Source: an uncultured Selenomonadales bacterium
Lineage (GTDB): Bacteria; Bacillota; Negativicutes; Selenomonadales; Selenomonadaceae
Assembly (NCBI GenBank): GCA_937901445.1
Contig: CALDHY010000052.1
Coordinates: 1-40,686, forward strand
Length of the DNA stretch: 40,686 bases
Reading direction: 5' to 3'
Shown: piece by piece, positions 19,813 to 28,283 of the stretch
How the letters are laid out: each line of letters opens with the position of its first letter
Numbering within the stretch: the first letter of the stretch is position 1
Notes under the pieces: generated by a model
The model's database searches: none
Told to the model about the DNA's origin: nothing
The model's input: the letters and a program-made list of their open reading frames with translations, nothing else
Program-made: the position numbers and the translations under genes

Positions 19813-19831
19813 TTGCCAATATTTTTGGCAA
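19813..19831. promoter_or_regulatory. 7-bp inverted repeat in the clpX/rpmE control region
   Basis: TTGCCAA (19813-19819) and TTGGCAA (19825-19831) form a perfect dyad with a 5-bp centre covering the rpmE -35 box and the expected clpX start site. A regulator bound here would affect both genes. The regulator is unknown. Confidence 0.5.
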
Positions 19832-19841
19832 CGTGTATAAT
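19813..19841 (+). promoter_or_regulatory. rpmE promoter
   Basis: TTGCCA (19813-19818), 17 bp, perfect TATAAT (19836-19841). The -10 box overlaps the clpX -10 on the other strand. Confidence 0.75.
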
Positions 19842-19866
19842 ACACCTTGCACTATTTGTGCGTCAA
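19837..19866 (-). promoter_or_regulatory. clpX promoter, sharing its -10 region with rpmE
   Basis: On the minus strand TTGACG (19861-19866), 18 bp, TATTAT (19837-19842). Five of the six -10 positions are also part of the rpmE TATAAT. Confidence 0.6.
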
Positions 19867-19891
19867 CTTTTTTGAATTTGAGGTGTTCATT

Positions 19892-20092
19892 TTGAAAGAT
19901 AAAATTCATCCGAAATATTTTGAGGCAACTGTAATTTGCGGTTGCGGCAATACTTTTAAAACCGGCTCCACAAAAAAAGAATTGCGCGTAGATGTTTGCT
20001 CCAAGTGCCATCCTTTCTTTACAGGGCGTCAACGTGACGTGAAAGCTGGCGGGCGTATCGAGAAATTCAATAAACGCTATAAAAAAGGCTGA
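19892..20092 (+). CDS. rpmE: 50S ribosomal protein L31
   Basis: A 66-residue L31 of the zinc-containing (C+) type: Cys16, Cys18, Cys36 and Cys39 form the metal site ([15 protein letters not shown]). The TTG at 19892 with AGGTG about 8 bp upstream gives the family N-terminus MKDKIHPKY; longer in-frame starts read through the promoter leader. The stop codon overlaps the first unit of an octamer repeat. Confidence 0.95.
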   Translation: MKDKIHPKYFEATVICGCGNTFKTGSTKKELRVDVCSKCHPFFTGRQRDVKAGGRIEKFNKRYKKG

Positions 20093-20170
20093 TAGCGGAA
20101 TAGTTGGATAGTGTGGTAGTAGTATAGTTTTCACTACCGCACTACACCACTATCACACTACCACACTAAA
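20091..20170. repeat. Ten-unit octamer repeat arranged head to head
   Basis: Five plus-sense units (20091-20130: GATAGCGG, AATAGTTG, GATAGTGT, GGTAGTAG, TATAGTTT) are followed without gap by five minus-sense units (20131-20170; read on the minus strand TTTAGTGT, GGTAGTGT, GATAGTGG, TGTAGTGC, GGTAGTGA). Each arm is in sense with the gene that ends in it (rpmE from the left, nif3 from the right), and each overlaps that gene's stop codon. The arms can fold on each other imperfectly, but no T run follows. Confidence 0.85.
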
Positions 20171-20950
20171 AACGTCGCGGGAGATTGTATCTTCTGCGAT
20201 TTTTATTTTGTAGGAAAGTTTTTCACATTCAGCCGCCAACATTTCAGCAAGTACGTGAACTATTGGAAATTCTGTGGCAAAGTGTCCGGCGTCCACAACG
20301 TGAATTTTAATTTCAGCCGCGTTTTGCGCTTCGTGATATTTTAAATCGCCCGTAACGAACGCCTGCGCGCCGTGAAATTTTGCCTTTGAAATTAAATCAC
20401 TGCCCGCGCCGCCGCAAATTCCAACTTTTTCAACAAGAAAATCGCCCGCCTCAACAAGCCGTACACTTTCGCAATTCAAACTTTTTTTGACGTATTGTGC
20501 AAAATCTTTAGCCGTCATTTTTTCGGGAAGTTTACCAATTCTGCCTAAAGTAAAATTTTCTTCGTCAAAAGTTTTAACGTCAACAAGATTTAATTTCTGC
20601 GCGAGTACGTCATTAACGCCGCCTTGCACGCTGTCCAAATTTGTATGAGCGGCGAAAACCGAAATATCATTTTTAATCAAAGTTTGTAATTTTCTGCCGA
20701 GCGGTAAATCTGTGCGGAAATTTTTTACTGCGCGGAAAATCAGCGGGTGGTGCGCAATAATTAAATTTGCGCCAAAATCGACGGCGGCTTTTACAGTTTC
20801 ATCCGTTACGTCAAGGCAGACGAAAATTTTTTCAACTTCAGAATCAAAACTGCCGACAAGCAAGCCGGGGTTATCCCATTCTTCAGCAAGTTGACGCGGC
20901 GCAAGTCGATTCATAATTTCTGAAATGTGTTGCACGGTAATTTTTTTCAT
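20153..20950 (-). CDS. Nif3-like dinuclear metal-centre protein
   Basis: A 265-residue member of the Nif3/YqfO/YbgI family (once annotated GTP cyclohydrolase I type 2). Metal-ligand motifs are visible: IIAHHPLIF, AAHTNLD, then GHFATE with a downstream Glu. The family forms hexameric toroids with a two-metal site, and its substrate is still debated. The ATG at 20950 has AAAGGCG about 8 bp upstream and is preferred to a TTG two codons earlier. The last codons (Ser-Val-Val-Val-stop) are read from the octamer repeat, so the native C-terminus may have been replaced. Confidence 0.88.
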   Translation of the reverse strand: MKKITVQHISEIMNRLAPRQLAEEWDNPGLLVGSFDSEVEKIFVCLDVTDETVKAAVDFGANLIIAHHPLIFRAVKNFRTDLPLGRKLQTLIKNDISVFAAHTNLDSVQGGVNDVLAQKLNLVDVKTFDEENFTLGRIGKLPEKMTAKDFAQYVKKSLNCESVRLVEAGDFLVEKVGICGGAGSDLISKAKFHGAQAFVTGDLKYHEAQNAAEIKIHVVDAGHFATEFPIVHVLAEMLAAECEKLSYKIKIAEDTISRDVFSVVV

Positions 20951-20976
20951 AATCAATCGCCTTTCTTTGCTAAGTA

Positions 20977-20985
20977 TGATATAAT
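20977..20985 (+). promoter_or_regulatory. Extended -10 promoter of leuB
   Basis: TG-A-TATAAT at 20977-20985, about 40 bp before the leuB start. No convincing -35 box at 17 bp, so it relies on the extended -10. Confidence 0.45.
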
Positions 20986-21024
20986 TTTAACAAAAAAAAT
21001 TTTTGCGGTAAAGGAGCAAATTTA

Positions 21025-22092
21025 ATGAAGAAAATTATTGTAATACCCGGCGACGGCATCGGCAAAGAAATTACCGGTTCAGCCGTTGCAGTTTTGAAAA
21101 AGATTGACGAAAAATTTAAAATCGGCTTGGAATTTGACTACAGGGACGCGGGCGGCGCGTCATATGATAAATACGGCGAGCCTTTGACTGCTGAAACTCT
21201 TGACGCTTGCAAGGCGGCTGACGCAATTTTATTTGGCGCGGTTGGAGGTCCAAAATGGGATAATATCGAAGTTTCAAAACGCCCTGAAAAAGCTTTATTC
21301 GGCTTGAGGAAAGGATTAGGCTTGTATGGAAATTTGCGCCCTGTCAAAATTTACGATGCTTTAATTGACGGCTCCCCGCTTAAACCGGAAATTGTACGCG
21401 GCGCAGATATTTTAATTGTACGTGAACTTGTCGGCGGTATTTATTTTGGCGAACGTTGCGAAAGTGAAACTGTTGACGGCGTGGAGCGCGCGTGGGATAC
21501 TGAAATTTACAGCGTGCCTGAAATTGAAAGGATTGTAAAGCTTGCATTTGAATCTGCGCGAAAACGCAGAAAAAAAGTTACTTCAGTTGACAAGGCAAAC
21601 GTTTTGGCAAGTTCCAGACTTTGGCGGCGCGTTGTTAATGAAACAGCTAAAGATTATCCCGACGTAACTTTAAATTCAATGTATGTTGACAACTGCGCGG
21701 CTCAACTTGCAATTAATCCCACGCAATTTGACGTTATCGTAACTTCAAATATGTTTGGCGATATCTTGAGTGATGAATTTGCAGCTATTGGCGGCTCGCT
21801 CGGTTTATTGCCCAGCGCGTCTCTCGGTGAAGGAACTACAGGCTTTTATGAACAAATAGCGGGCTCGGCTCCTGATATTGCCGGTAAAGGCGTTGCCAAT
21901 CCTATTGGAGAAATTCTTAGCGCGGCTATGTTGTTGAGGTACAGCTTAAACGAAGAAAAAGCCGCTCAAACGATTGAAGCAGCTATTGATAAAACGCTTG
22001 CCGATGGTTACCGCACCGGCGATATTTATAAAGACGGCTTAAAAAAATGTTCAACGGCTGAAATAACTCAAGCGATTGTTGACAGAATTTAA
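21025..22092 (+). CDS. leuB: 3-isopropylmalate dehydrogenase
   Basis: A 355-residue NAD-dependent decarboxylating dehydrogenase of leucine synthesis. Family landmarks: IPGDGIGKEI at the N-terminus, LFGAVGGPKW, the LRKGLGLYGNLRP arginine segment, RELVGGIYFGER with the catalytic Tyr, VDKANVL with the catalytic Lys, and the metal Asp segment TSNMFGDILSDE, followed by GSLGLLPSASLG. AAAGGAG precedes the ATG. It stands alone; leuA and leuCD are not in the window. Its own terminator follows. Confidence 0.95.
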   Translation: MKKIIVIPGDGIGKEITGSAVAVLKKIDEKFKIGLEFDYRDAGGASYDKYGEPLTAETLDACKAADAILFGAVGGPKWDNIEVSKRPEKALFGLRKGLGLYGNLRPVKIYDALIDGSPLKPEIVRGADILIVRELVGGIYFGERCESETVDGVERAWDTEIYSVPEIERIVKLAFESARKRRKKVTSVDKANVLASSRLWRRVVNETAKDYPDVTLNSMYVDNCAAQLAINPTQFDVIVTSNMFGDILSDEFAAIGGSLGLLPSASLGEGTTGFYEQIAGSAPDIAGKGVANPIGEILSAAMLLRYSLNEEKAAQTIEAAIDKTLADGYRTGDIYKDGLKKCSTAEITQAIVDRI

Positions 22093-22122
22093 AACCTAAA
22101 AATTTTTTATTGGTAATTTTAT

Positions 22123-22148
22123 AATCGCCTGCTTAGGGCGATTTTTTT
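22123..22148 (+). terminator. leuB terminator
   Basis: AATCGCC (22123-22129), 7-nt loop, GGCGATT (22137-22143), then a run of T (22142-22148). It lies between the convergent leuB and treC genes and overlaps the treC stop by two bases. Confidence 0.82.
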
Positions 22149-23784
22149 ATTTATGGAAGACCACGACTTCAAACGGGCGCAAATTATCTGCAAGCCCTTC
22201 ATAGTTGCCGAAAATTTTTTTGTAGCCGTCAGCAACATATTCTGAAAGGTTGCCTTCAGTCAAGTTGACATTTTCGCCGCGATAGTTACAAATTACGATT
22301 AATTTTTCATCGCCCAAAGTGCGCCGGTAAGCGATAACGTCATTATTTTCACGTTCAAAAAATTTAATATCGCCGTCCTGCACGATTTTATTTTCTTTGC
22401 GGAATTTTACCAACATTTTATAAAAATTTAAAATTGAATCAGAATCTTTTTCTTCAGCGGCAACGTTGACAGTTTTGTAATTTGCGGGTGAAGAAATCCA
22501 CGGTTCAACAGTCGAAAAGTCGGCGAATTTTTCTGCGCTCCATTGCATTGGAGTACGTCCGTTGTCGCGGGAACGCTCGCCAATTATTTTTAAAGCCTCT
22601 GTTTCAGACTTGCCGCCCTCGCGCAGGATTTTATAGTAATTCAAACTTTCAACGTCGCGGTATTGTTCGATTGAATTAAATTTTGCGTTCGTCATTCCAA
22701 TTTCTTCACCCTGATAAATGTAGGGCGTACCGCGCATTAAGTGAATTGCAGCCGCCAACATTTTTGCTGATTCTTTCCAATATTTTTTATCATCGCCGAA
22801 ACGTGAAACTGCGCGCGGTTGATCGTGGTTGCACCAAAATACAGCGTTCCAGCCGTTGTTTTCAGTCATTCCGACTTGCCATTCTTCAAAAATTTTTTTC
22901 AGCGCGGAAATATCGGCGTCCATTAAAGACCATTTATCGCCGTTTTTGTAGTCAATTTTCAAATGATGAAAACTGAAACTCATTGACAATTCGTGAGAAT
23001 CGGGGCGCGTGTACAGCAAACAATTTTTTAAATCAGTTGACGCCATTTCGCCTACGGTTATCATACCGTCAATTCCTGAATTTTTTACAAGTTCGCTCAA
23101 ATATTCGTGAACGTGTATTCCGTCCGCAAAAAGTTTTCTGCCGAGCCCTTCAGTATCATCTTCAAAAATTTCCGGCTTTGAAATTAAATTTATTACGTCA
23201 AAACGAAAACCGGCAACGCCTTTTTCTTTCCAAAATTTTACAACGTTTGCAAGTTCTTCACGCACTTTAGGATTAGTCCAATTTAAATCCGGCTGGCTGA
23301 CGTCGTGCAAGTGTAAATACCATTTCTCTAAGCGCGGTACATATTCCCACGCGCTGCCGCCAAATGCACATTGCCAATTTGTAGGCGGTTCACCTTGTCC
23401 GCGCCCGTCGCGCAGAATGTAATAGCGTTGATAATTTTCTTCGCCTGCAAGTGCACGTTGAAACCATTCATGTTGGTAGGAAGTATGACAAAGTACCATA
23501 TCAAGCATAATTTTAAGCCCTTTTTCGGCGGCAGCTTTTACCAATTCGTTAAAATCTTCCATTGTACCGAAACGCGGATCAATCGCCGTATAATCTGAAA
23601 TATCGTAGCCGCCGTCTTTGAGTGGCGAAGGGTAAAAGGGCGTTGTCCAAATATAATCGACGCCCAAACTTTTAATGTAGTCAAGTTTTTCAATAATCCC
23701 GCGAATATCGCCGAGTCCGTCGCCGTTTGAATCGTAAAAAGATTTTGGGTAAATCTGATAAACGACCTTATCGCTAAATTTCAT
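22147..23784 (-). CDS. treC: Trehalose-6-phosphate hydrolase (phospho-alpha-(1,1)-glucosidase)
   Basis: A 545-residue GH13 enzyme that splits imported trehalose-6-phosphate into glucose and glucose-6-phosphate. Catalytic residues are intact: nucleophile Asp196 in GFRFDVINL, acid/base Glu246 in VGEMAST, and transition-state Asp321 in CNHDQPR. VYQIYPKSFYDSNGDG and the FHHLKIDYKNGDKW segment are typical of TreC rather than oligo-1,6-glucosidase. The start has GGAGG about 9 bp upstream. Neighbours are the remains of a trehalose PTS and a TreR-like regulator, both truncated, so this intact enzyme now lacks its local supplier and repressor. Confidence 0.9.
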   Translation of the reverse strand: MKFSDKVVYQIYPKSFYDSNGDGLGDIRGIIEKLDYIKSLGVDYIWTTPFYPSPLKDGGYDISDYTAIDPRFGTMEDFNELVKAAAEKGLKIMLDMVLCHTSYQHEWFQRALAGEENYQRYYILRDGRGQGEPPTNWQCAFGGSAWEYVPRLEKWYLHLHDVSQPDLNWTNPKVREELANVVKFWKEKGVAGFRFDVINLISKPEIFEDDTEGLGRKLFADGIHVHEYLSELVKNSGIDGMITVGEMASTDLKNCLLYTRPDSHELSMSFSFHHLKIDYKNGDKWSLMDADISALKKIFEEWQVGMTENNGWNAVFWCNHDQPRAVSRFGDDKKYWKESAKMLAAAIHLMRGTPYIYQGEEIGMTNAKFNSIEQYRDVESLNYYKILREGGKSETEALKIIGERSRDNGRTPMQWSAEKFADFSTVEPWISSPANYKTVNVAAEEKDSDSILNFYKMLVKFRKENKIVQDGDIKFFERENNDVIAYRRTLGDEKLIVICNYRGENVNLTEGNLSEYVADGYKKIFGNYEGLADNLRPFEVVVFHK

Positions 23785-23806
23785 TTTAAAACCTCCTTAC
23801 AATAGC

Positions 23807-24497
23807 TTACTTCTGCATTTCAAAAAGTTGTTTCAATAAAATTTCTTTTGGCGTTGTCGGTACGGTTTTAAACCATTTCAACTGCTCTACTGTCAATTTT
23901 GAAGTTACTTCCATATCGCCGCGTAACATTGCCTCGTACCCGTCCTGCGCGACCACGTCAGGCGAAAATGTCATTGCCTTTGCCAAATTTGTATTTTCCA
24001 AATTCGACGCCTTTGCAAAGCCGGTGTTCATTCCGCCCGTATCTTGAATTTCCTGCCAAATTCCCTTACTTAGCGCGGTTACATAAAATTTTGCCGCTGC
24101 CGCGTTTCACAAAGTCGCGCAGGAATATTTTTGTAAGTTTCGTTAAAGCGATAATGTCAACCATTATCAAATTTAAATCTTGATCCATTGTACGCTCATG
24201 AAAATAACCTTGCCCGCCGAGTCCGGCATTGTTAATCAAATAATCTACCGGAATTTTTTCGCGGTTAAGTTCGTCGTAAATTTCTTCAGCCGCGTCAATT
24301 TTTGATAAATCTTTCGGCAAAACGTACACGTTGACTTTGAAATTTTCTTCCAACAATTTTTTCAATTCGTTAAGTTTGTCGGTACTCCTTGCAACAATAA
24401 CCAAATCTCCGCCGCGTTTTGCGTGAATTTCGGCGAAAGATTTTCCCAATCCGCTTGACGCGCCGGTAATTAATGCAACATTTTTCAATTTCAACAC
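23807..24497 (-). pseudogene. Short-chain dehydrogenase (DltE-like), internal deletions
   Basis: The 5' part (24497 down to 24066) encodes a good SDR N-terminal half: LITGASSGLGKS, LINNAGLGG and up to RGSGKIL. The expected VASTAG, Tyr and Lys catalytic segment is gone. The frame runs into a stop, while the next frame resumes as ALSKGIWQEIQDTG and jumps directly to MNTGFAKASNLENTNLAK, skipping the strand normally between them. A C-terminal helical end follows to 23807. Two short deletions, one shifting the frame, remove the active site. It sits between treC and the PTS fragment, an unusual place for such a gene. Confidence 0.78.
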
Positions 24498-24518
24498 TCA
24501 AATCTATTTTATCAGGAT

Positions 24519-24560
24519 AATTGCCCCATAAGATCAGGGAGGGCTGCTTACAGGGCAATT
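24519..24560 (-). other. Inverted repeat between the PTS fragment and the SDR pseudogene
   Basis: AATTGCCC (24519-24526) and GGGCAATT (24553-24560) are a perfect 8-bp dyad with a 26-nt centre. There is no T run on the minus strand, so it is not a standard terminator. I cannot assign it to a known riboswitch. Confidence 0.35.
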
Positions 24561-24578
24561 ACTATCGTTTGAAAAATT

Positions 24579-25617
24579 TCAGTAACCGGCAATGACAGTT
24601 TCGCCGGTTTTAGCCTTCATACCGCTGTTAAATTTAAAATTAACGCCGTTGGGATTGGTAACTACAAAAACCGCTGTATCGGGATGACCTGCCGCTTTAA
24701 TTTTCGCCTTGCTGAATTTTAGCAAAGGTGTACCGGCTTTTACAACGTCTCCAACTTTGCAAAGATATTCAAAGCCGTCGCCCTGCATTGAAACTGTATC
24801 AATTCCGACGTGAATTAAAATTTCAATGCCGTTTGAAAGTGTCATTCCTACCGCGTGTTTAGAATCTTGCATTAAAACCGTAACTTTGCCGGAAACGGGC
24901 GCACAAACAGTTTCATTAGCCGGTTTAATCGCCAAGCCGTCGCCTACCATTCCTTCAGAAAATACGCCGTCGCCAATTTCTTTCAAGCTGATAACTTCGC
25001 CGTCGAGGTACGCTTTAAATTCGTTTTCGCTTACAAGATTAGCTTCGGCTTCTGCATTAGCCGCTTCAGCCGCCGCCGCCATTTCGGCTTCCTGTTGTGC
25101 AATTTGAGCCGCTTTATCAACGCCTTTTTTCTTGCCTACAGCTACAGTTAAAATAAACGGTACAACAATAGCCACAAGCATTGCAAGTGCGAAAGTTGGC
25201 ATTGAAGTTGCCTGCATTGACAAAATACCCGGAATACCGCCGACACCAATAGCATTAGCCGTTGTACCTGTTGAAACGCAGACAACCGCCGCGCAAGCCG
25301 AGCCTGTCATTGCGCAGATAAACGGGAAAAAGTTTTTAAGCGTGACACCAAAAATCGCAGGTTCAGTAACGCCCAAATAACAGGATACCCACGCCGGAAC
25401 GTTGACTTCTTGAGCCTCTTGGTTGCCGCGTTGCAAATAAATCATCGCCAAAACTGCCGAGCCCTGCGCAATGTTTGAAAGTGCAATTATCGCGTTCGTC
25501 ATATGGTGCAAACCGGTAATAACAAACGGCGCGTATACAAAGTCGAAAATCGCTCCAAAAATAACGCGGAAATCGCCCGTAATTCCGCTGTAAACCACGC
25601 TTGAAATTGCAGAGCCT
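24579..25617 (-). pseudogene. treP: Trehalose-type PTS permease, 3' part (half of EIIC plus EIIA)
   Basis: What remains is the second half of EIIC (GLHHMTNAI, GVTEPAIFGVTLKNFFPFIC and several transmembrane helices), an Ala/Glu-rich linker and a complete EIIA of glucose type with the phospho-histidine in ILIHVGIDTV and the partner His in KHAVGM. The whole EIIB domain and the first half of EIIC are missing. The coding frame ends upstream at a junction near 25617, beyond which the sequence belongs to the opposite-strand regulator gene. A GTG exists at 25598 but no ribosome-binding site. As a permease it is dead; the EIIA domain alone could in principle still be made. Confidence 0.8.
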
Positions 25618-26065
25618 ATCTTTCGCTACAAAAGTTGTAAAGCTTGAAGAAATAATTGCCGACGAAGAAATTTCCGAGCGAACAGGTTTTAAAGTTGGAG
25701 CGGCATTGTATGACGTGCGGCGCGTTCGTTATGTCAACGGCAAGGCTTTAATTTTCGACAAAAATTATTTCCTCATATCAGCCACGCACGGCTTGACAGA
25801 GGAAATTGCTACAAATTCGATTTATGATTATCTTGAAAATGTACTCAAGATGAAAATAATGACAAGCAAGCGCAAAATGACTACCGAGCTTGCCACGTCT
25901 GAAGACAAAAAATATTTGGAGCTTGACGATTATAATTGTTTGGCGATAATCAGCGGGCGGGTTTTCAACGGCGACGGCGTTCAATTTGAATACACTGAAT
26001 CGCGGCACCGCCCTGATTATTTTTGTTTTGAAGATACTGCAACGCGGCACAAATTCAAAGGTTGA
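25601..26065 (+). pseudogene. treR: TreR-like GntR-family repressor, UTRA domain only
   Basis: About 148 residues that match a UTRA ligand-binding domain (KVVKLEEIIADEEIS, YDVRRVRYVNGKALIF, FEYTESRHRPDYFCFEDTATR). The N-terminal winged-helix DNA-binding domain (about 75 residues) is absent. The frame begins at the same junction (about 25617) where the PTS gene is cut. A TTG at 25601 is the only start and lies in PTS-derived sequence. The repressor can no longer bind DNA. Identification with TreR rests on the PTS and treC neighbours. Confidence 0.75.
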
Positions 26066-26075
26066 TTTTTCAAAT

Positions 26076-26100
26076 AAAAAAAGCCGCCACGAATGGCGAC
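26076..26100 (-). terminator. Terminator of the chemoreceptor gene
   Basis: On the minus strand GTCGCCA, a TTCG tetraloop and TGGCGGC (7 bp, one T-G), followed by seven T. Located about 33 bp past the chemoreceptor stop codon. Confidence 0.88.
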
Positions 26101-26104
26101 TTAA

Positions 26105-26133
26105 CCTCGTGAAAAAACGGGGATTTTTTATTT
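26105..26133 (+). terminator. Terminator of the truncated regulator gene
   Basis: CCTCGT (26105-26110), loop GAAAAA, ACGGGG (26117-26122), then A and a T-rich tail on the plus strand. Confidence 0.65.
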
Positions 26134-28148
26134 TAGACTTTAAATTTTCTGACCTCCTGTTGAAGTTCGTTAGCCATTTGTGAAAGTCTTTCGCTTTCAT
26201 TGGCTATTTCGTGAACAGAGGCAGTTTGTTCTTCGGTTGCCGCGCTGACAGTTTCAGCTTCTTCAGCGGCAGTCTTGCTGGCGTCTCCAATGGTACGAAC
26301 GTTTTCAACAATTTCTTTGCCGTTGCTTGCCATTGCCTGCGTTGAGACAGAAATTTCTTGCATTTGTGAACTTACTTTTTCGACAATATCAGTAATTTTC
26401 TTGAAGGCTTCACCGACTGAAACGATATTTTCTGCGCCGACTTTGAAGGATTCATTGCCGGCTTCCATATCAGCAATAGCTTTATGAGTATCTTCCTGCG
26501 TAACTTTGATTAAATCTGAAATTTGGTGCGCCGCTTCTTGTGAACTTTCGGCAAGTTTTCTGACTTCATCAGCAACGACTGCAAAGCCGCGCCCTTGTTC
26601 ACCTGCGCGCGCCGCCTCAATCGCCGCGTTAAGTGCAAGCAAATTTGTTTGTTCGGCAATACCGCTAATTGTACTGACAATCTGCCCGATTTTTTGGGAA
26701 TTTTCGCCGAGCGTCATAACAGATTCTGCAGTTTGATGAGACGTGCGCTCAATTTTATTCATTTGTTCAATAGCGTTTTTGAGTGTAACTTCGCCTTCGC
26801 GTGCGATATTTGACGCCTCAAGACTTTTAGCCGCCGCGTTATTTGCGTCCGCCGCCATTGATTGAATTGAATCATTTAAAACTTCAATAGCATCAGTTGT
26901 GAAATTTACGGCATCAAGTTGCTTGCTTGTACCTTCAGCAACTTTAACGATGGACTGCGCGACTTGATTAGCCGCCAATGAAGATTGTTCGGTTGTGGCG
27001 TTCAATTCTTCAGCACTGCCTGCCAAACTTTCAGCCGAATTATTAACCGAGCGCATAACTTTTGAAACGCCTTGCCGCATTTCGCGCACGGCTTGAGCAA
27101 GTAAGCCCAATTCATCTTTTGAATCAATATTTGACGGTCTGTCTCTGAAATCGCCCTGCGATAAGAATTTCATTTCGTCCATCATTAAACCTAAAGGACT
27201 CATAACTTTGTTGACTGTTACCCAAATTCCGCCGGAAATTAAAACCAAAAGTACGATTGAAATTATAATCATAATCGTCAACATACTTGTAACGGGTTGA
27301 AAAAGTTCATCCTCAAAGGCTAAAGTTGCCATACCCCAGCCGGTTGATTGTATTGGCGTGAAAAAGGCAACCATTTTATCGCCGCTCTTTGAAGTGAAAT
27401 GATAAACGCCGCTTTCGCCGCTCAACATTTTATTTCCGAGTTCGGCAAGCGATTTATCATCTTCTTCAGTGATTTTCTTTTTCATAATTGCATCTTCGTC
27501 AGGGTTGACAATATAAATGCCTTCCTTTGAAACTAACAGGCTGTAACCTTTGTGACCAAGTTTAAAATCTTGAACTTTATCCATAACGGATTGAACGTAA
27601 ATAGCCGCTAAAACCATTGCTACAGGTTGCCCTGCGTCATTTTTTGCAAGGGCGATTGAGTTTACAATAATTTTACCGGTTGCCTGCGAAATTACAGGGC
27701 TTGACATAAAGGAATCCTGCGCGCCCGTCATTGTTTGCTTGTACCACGCTTTATCGGCGTTTTGCATTTCTTTAAAGCCGTTGGCAGTCCAGCCGTACAA
27801 AACGCCGGAGCCGTCGAAAGGTCCCCAGCTTACGCTGTCATAAACTCCGGGATAACGTTTTGTCATAAGTTCAAAACGATAAATATTATTTTGGTTTAAA
27901 AGTTCAGCGTTTACCGTTTTAGCTATTGGCGTTGAGGCTGTTTCGTGCGTTTCCATCATTCGCTTGTCGAGCCACTCTGAAACGCCGTCGCCAACTTCGG
28001 TCGTGTTGTTCATGCTGCTTTCAAGAATCTGTTGTTCAAAGGCAGATTTAACATAGTTGAAGATAACGCCACTCATTACAATTAAACCAATTACAACTAT
28101 TGGAATAACCAAAATTAAAATTTTTCCCTTAACTGATTGCGTATTCAT
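26133..28148 (-). CDS. Methyl-accepting chemotaxis protein with dCache sensor
   Basis: A 671-residue transmembrane chemoreceptor. First transmembrane helix at about residues 10-31; extracytoplasmic dCache_1-like domain to about 280 ([26 protein letters not shown]); second helix at about 285-308; HAMP at about 308-360; cytoplasmic helical hairpin whose tip [20 protein letters not shown] (about residue 500) is the conserved CheA/CheW contact site. Amino acids are the usual dCache_1 ligands, but the ligand here is not known. No CheB/CheR pentapeptide tail is seen. Single gene with its own promoter and a UUCG terminator. Confidence 0.93.
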   Translation of the reverse strand: MNTQSVKGKILILVIPIVVIGLIVMSGVIFNYVKSAFEQQILESSMNNTTEVGDGVSEWLDKRMMETHETASTPIAKTVNAELLNQNNIYRFELMTKRYPGVYDSVSWGPFDGSGVLYGWTANGFKEMQNADKAWYKQTMTGAQDSFMSSPVISQATGKIIVNSIALAKNDAGQPVAMVLAAIYVQSVMDKVQDFKLGHKGYSLLVSKEGIYIVNPDEDAIMKKKITEEDDKSLAELGNKMLSGESGVYHFTSKSGDKMVAFFTPIQSTGWGMATLAFEDELFQPVTSMLTIMIIISIVLLVLISGGIWVTVNKVMSPLGLMMDEMKFLSQGDFRDRPSNIDSKDELGLLAQAVREMRQGVSKVMRSVNNSAESLAGSAEELNATTEQSSLAANQVAQSIVKVAEGTSKQLDAVNFTTDAIEVLNDSIQSMAADANNAAAKSLEASNIAREGEVTLKNAIEQMNKIERTSHQTAESVMTLGENSQKIGQIVSTISGIAEQTNLLALNAAIEAARAGEQGRGFAVVADEVRKLAESSQEAAHQISDLIKVTQEDTHKAIADMEAGNESFKVGAENIVSVGEAFKKITDIVEKVSSQMQEISVSTQAMASNGKEIVENVRTIGDASKTAAEEAETVSAATEEQTASVHEIANESERLSQMANELQQEVRKFKV

Positions 28149-28177
28149 TTTTTTCCCTTCCTTAAATTTTTTTTTTC

Positions 28178-28206
28178 ATATTACCAAATTTGCGGCGGAT
28201 TGTCTA
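28178..28206 (-). promoter_or_regulatory. Promoter of the chemoreceptor gene
   Basis: On the minus strand TAGACA (28201-28206), 17 bp, TAATAT (28178-28183), about 30 bp before the start codon, which has AAGGAAGGG upstream. Confidence 0.55.
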
Positions 28207-28252
28207 ATGTATTTTTGAAACATTAAAATTTGATTAAAAATGAAACTATACC

Positions 28253-28283
28253 TTGACAAGACCAATCTGGGGGGGGGTATAAT
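28253..28283 (+). promoter_or_regulatory. Promoter of the lectin/RTX gene with poly-G spacer
   Basis: Consensus TTGACA (28253-28258) and consensus TATAAT (28278-28283) are separated by 19 bp. Nine of the spacer bases are an unbroken G run directly next to the -10 box. A spacer of 17 would need seven G. Changes of one or two G would tune or switch the promoter. Confidence 0.75.
28269..28277 (+). repeat. Homopolymeric G9 tract
   Basis: Nine consecutive G in an AT-rich intergenic region. I noticed no comparable G or C run elsewhere in the window (for example five C near 40671). Such tracts are hypermutable by slipped-strand mispairing. Confidence 0.9.

Noticed and set aside
19766..20134. Minus-strand open frame of about 120 codons across the clpX/rpmE control region
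   Set aside because: It runs antisense through rpmE and both promoters, and its first residues (PHYPTIPLS) are translated octamer repeat.
20091..20170. CRISPR array
   Set aside because: Units are 8 bp without spacers and invert in the middle. No cas genes are present.
24498..24578. Riboswitch or ribozyme upstream of the SDR pseudogene
   Set aside because: Only a simple 8-bp dyad is visible. No known riboswitch core could be matched.
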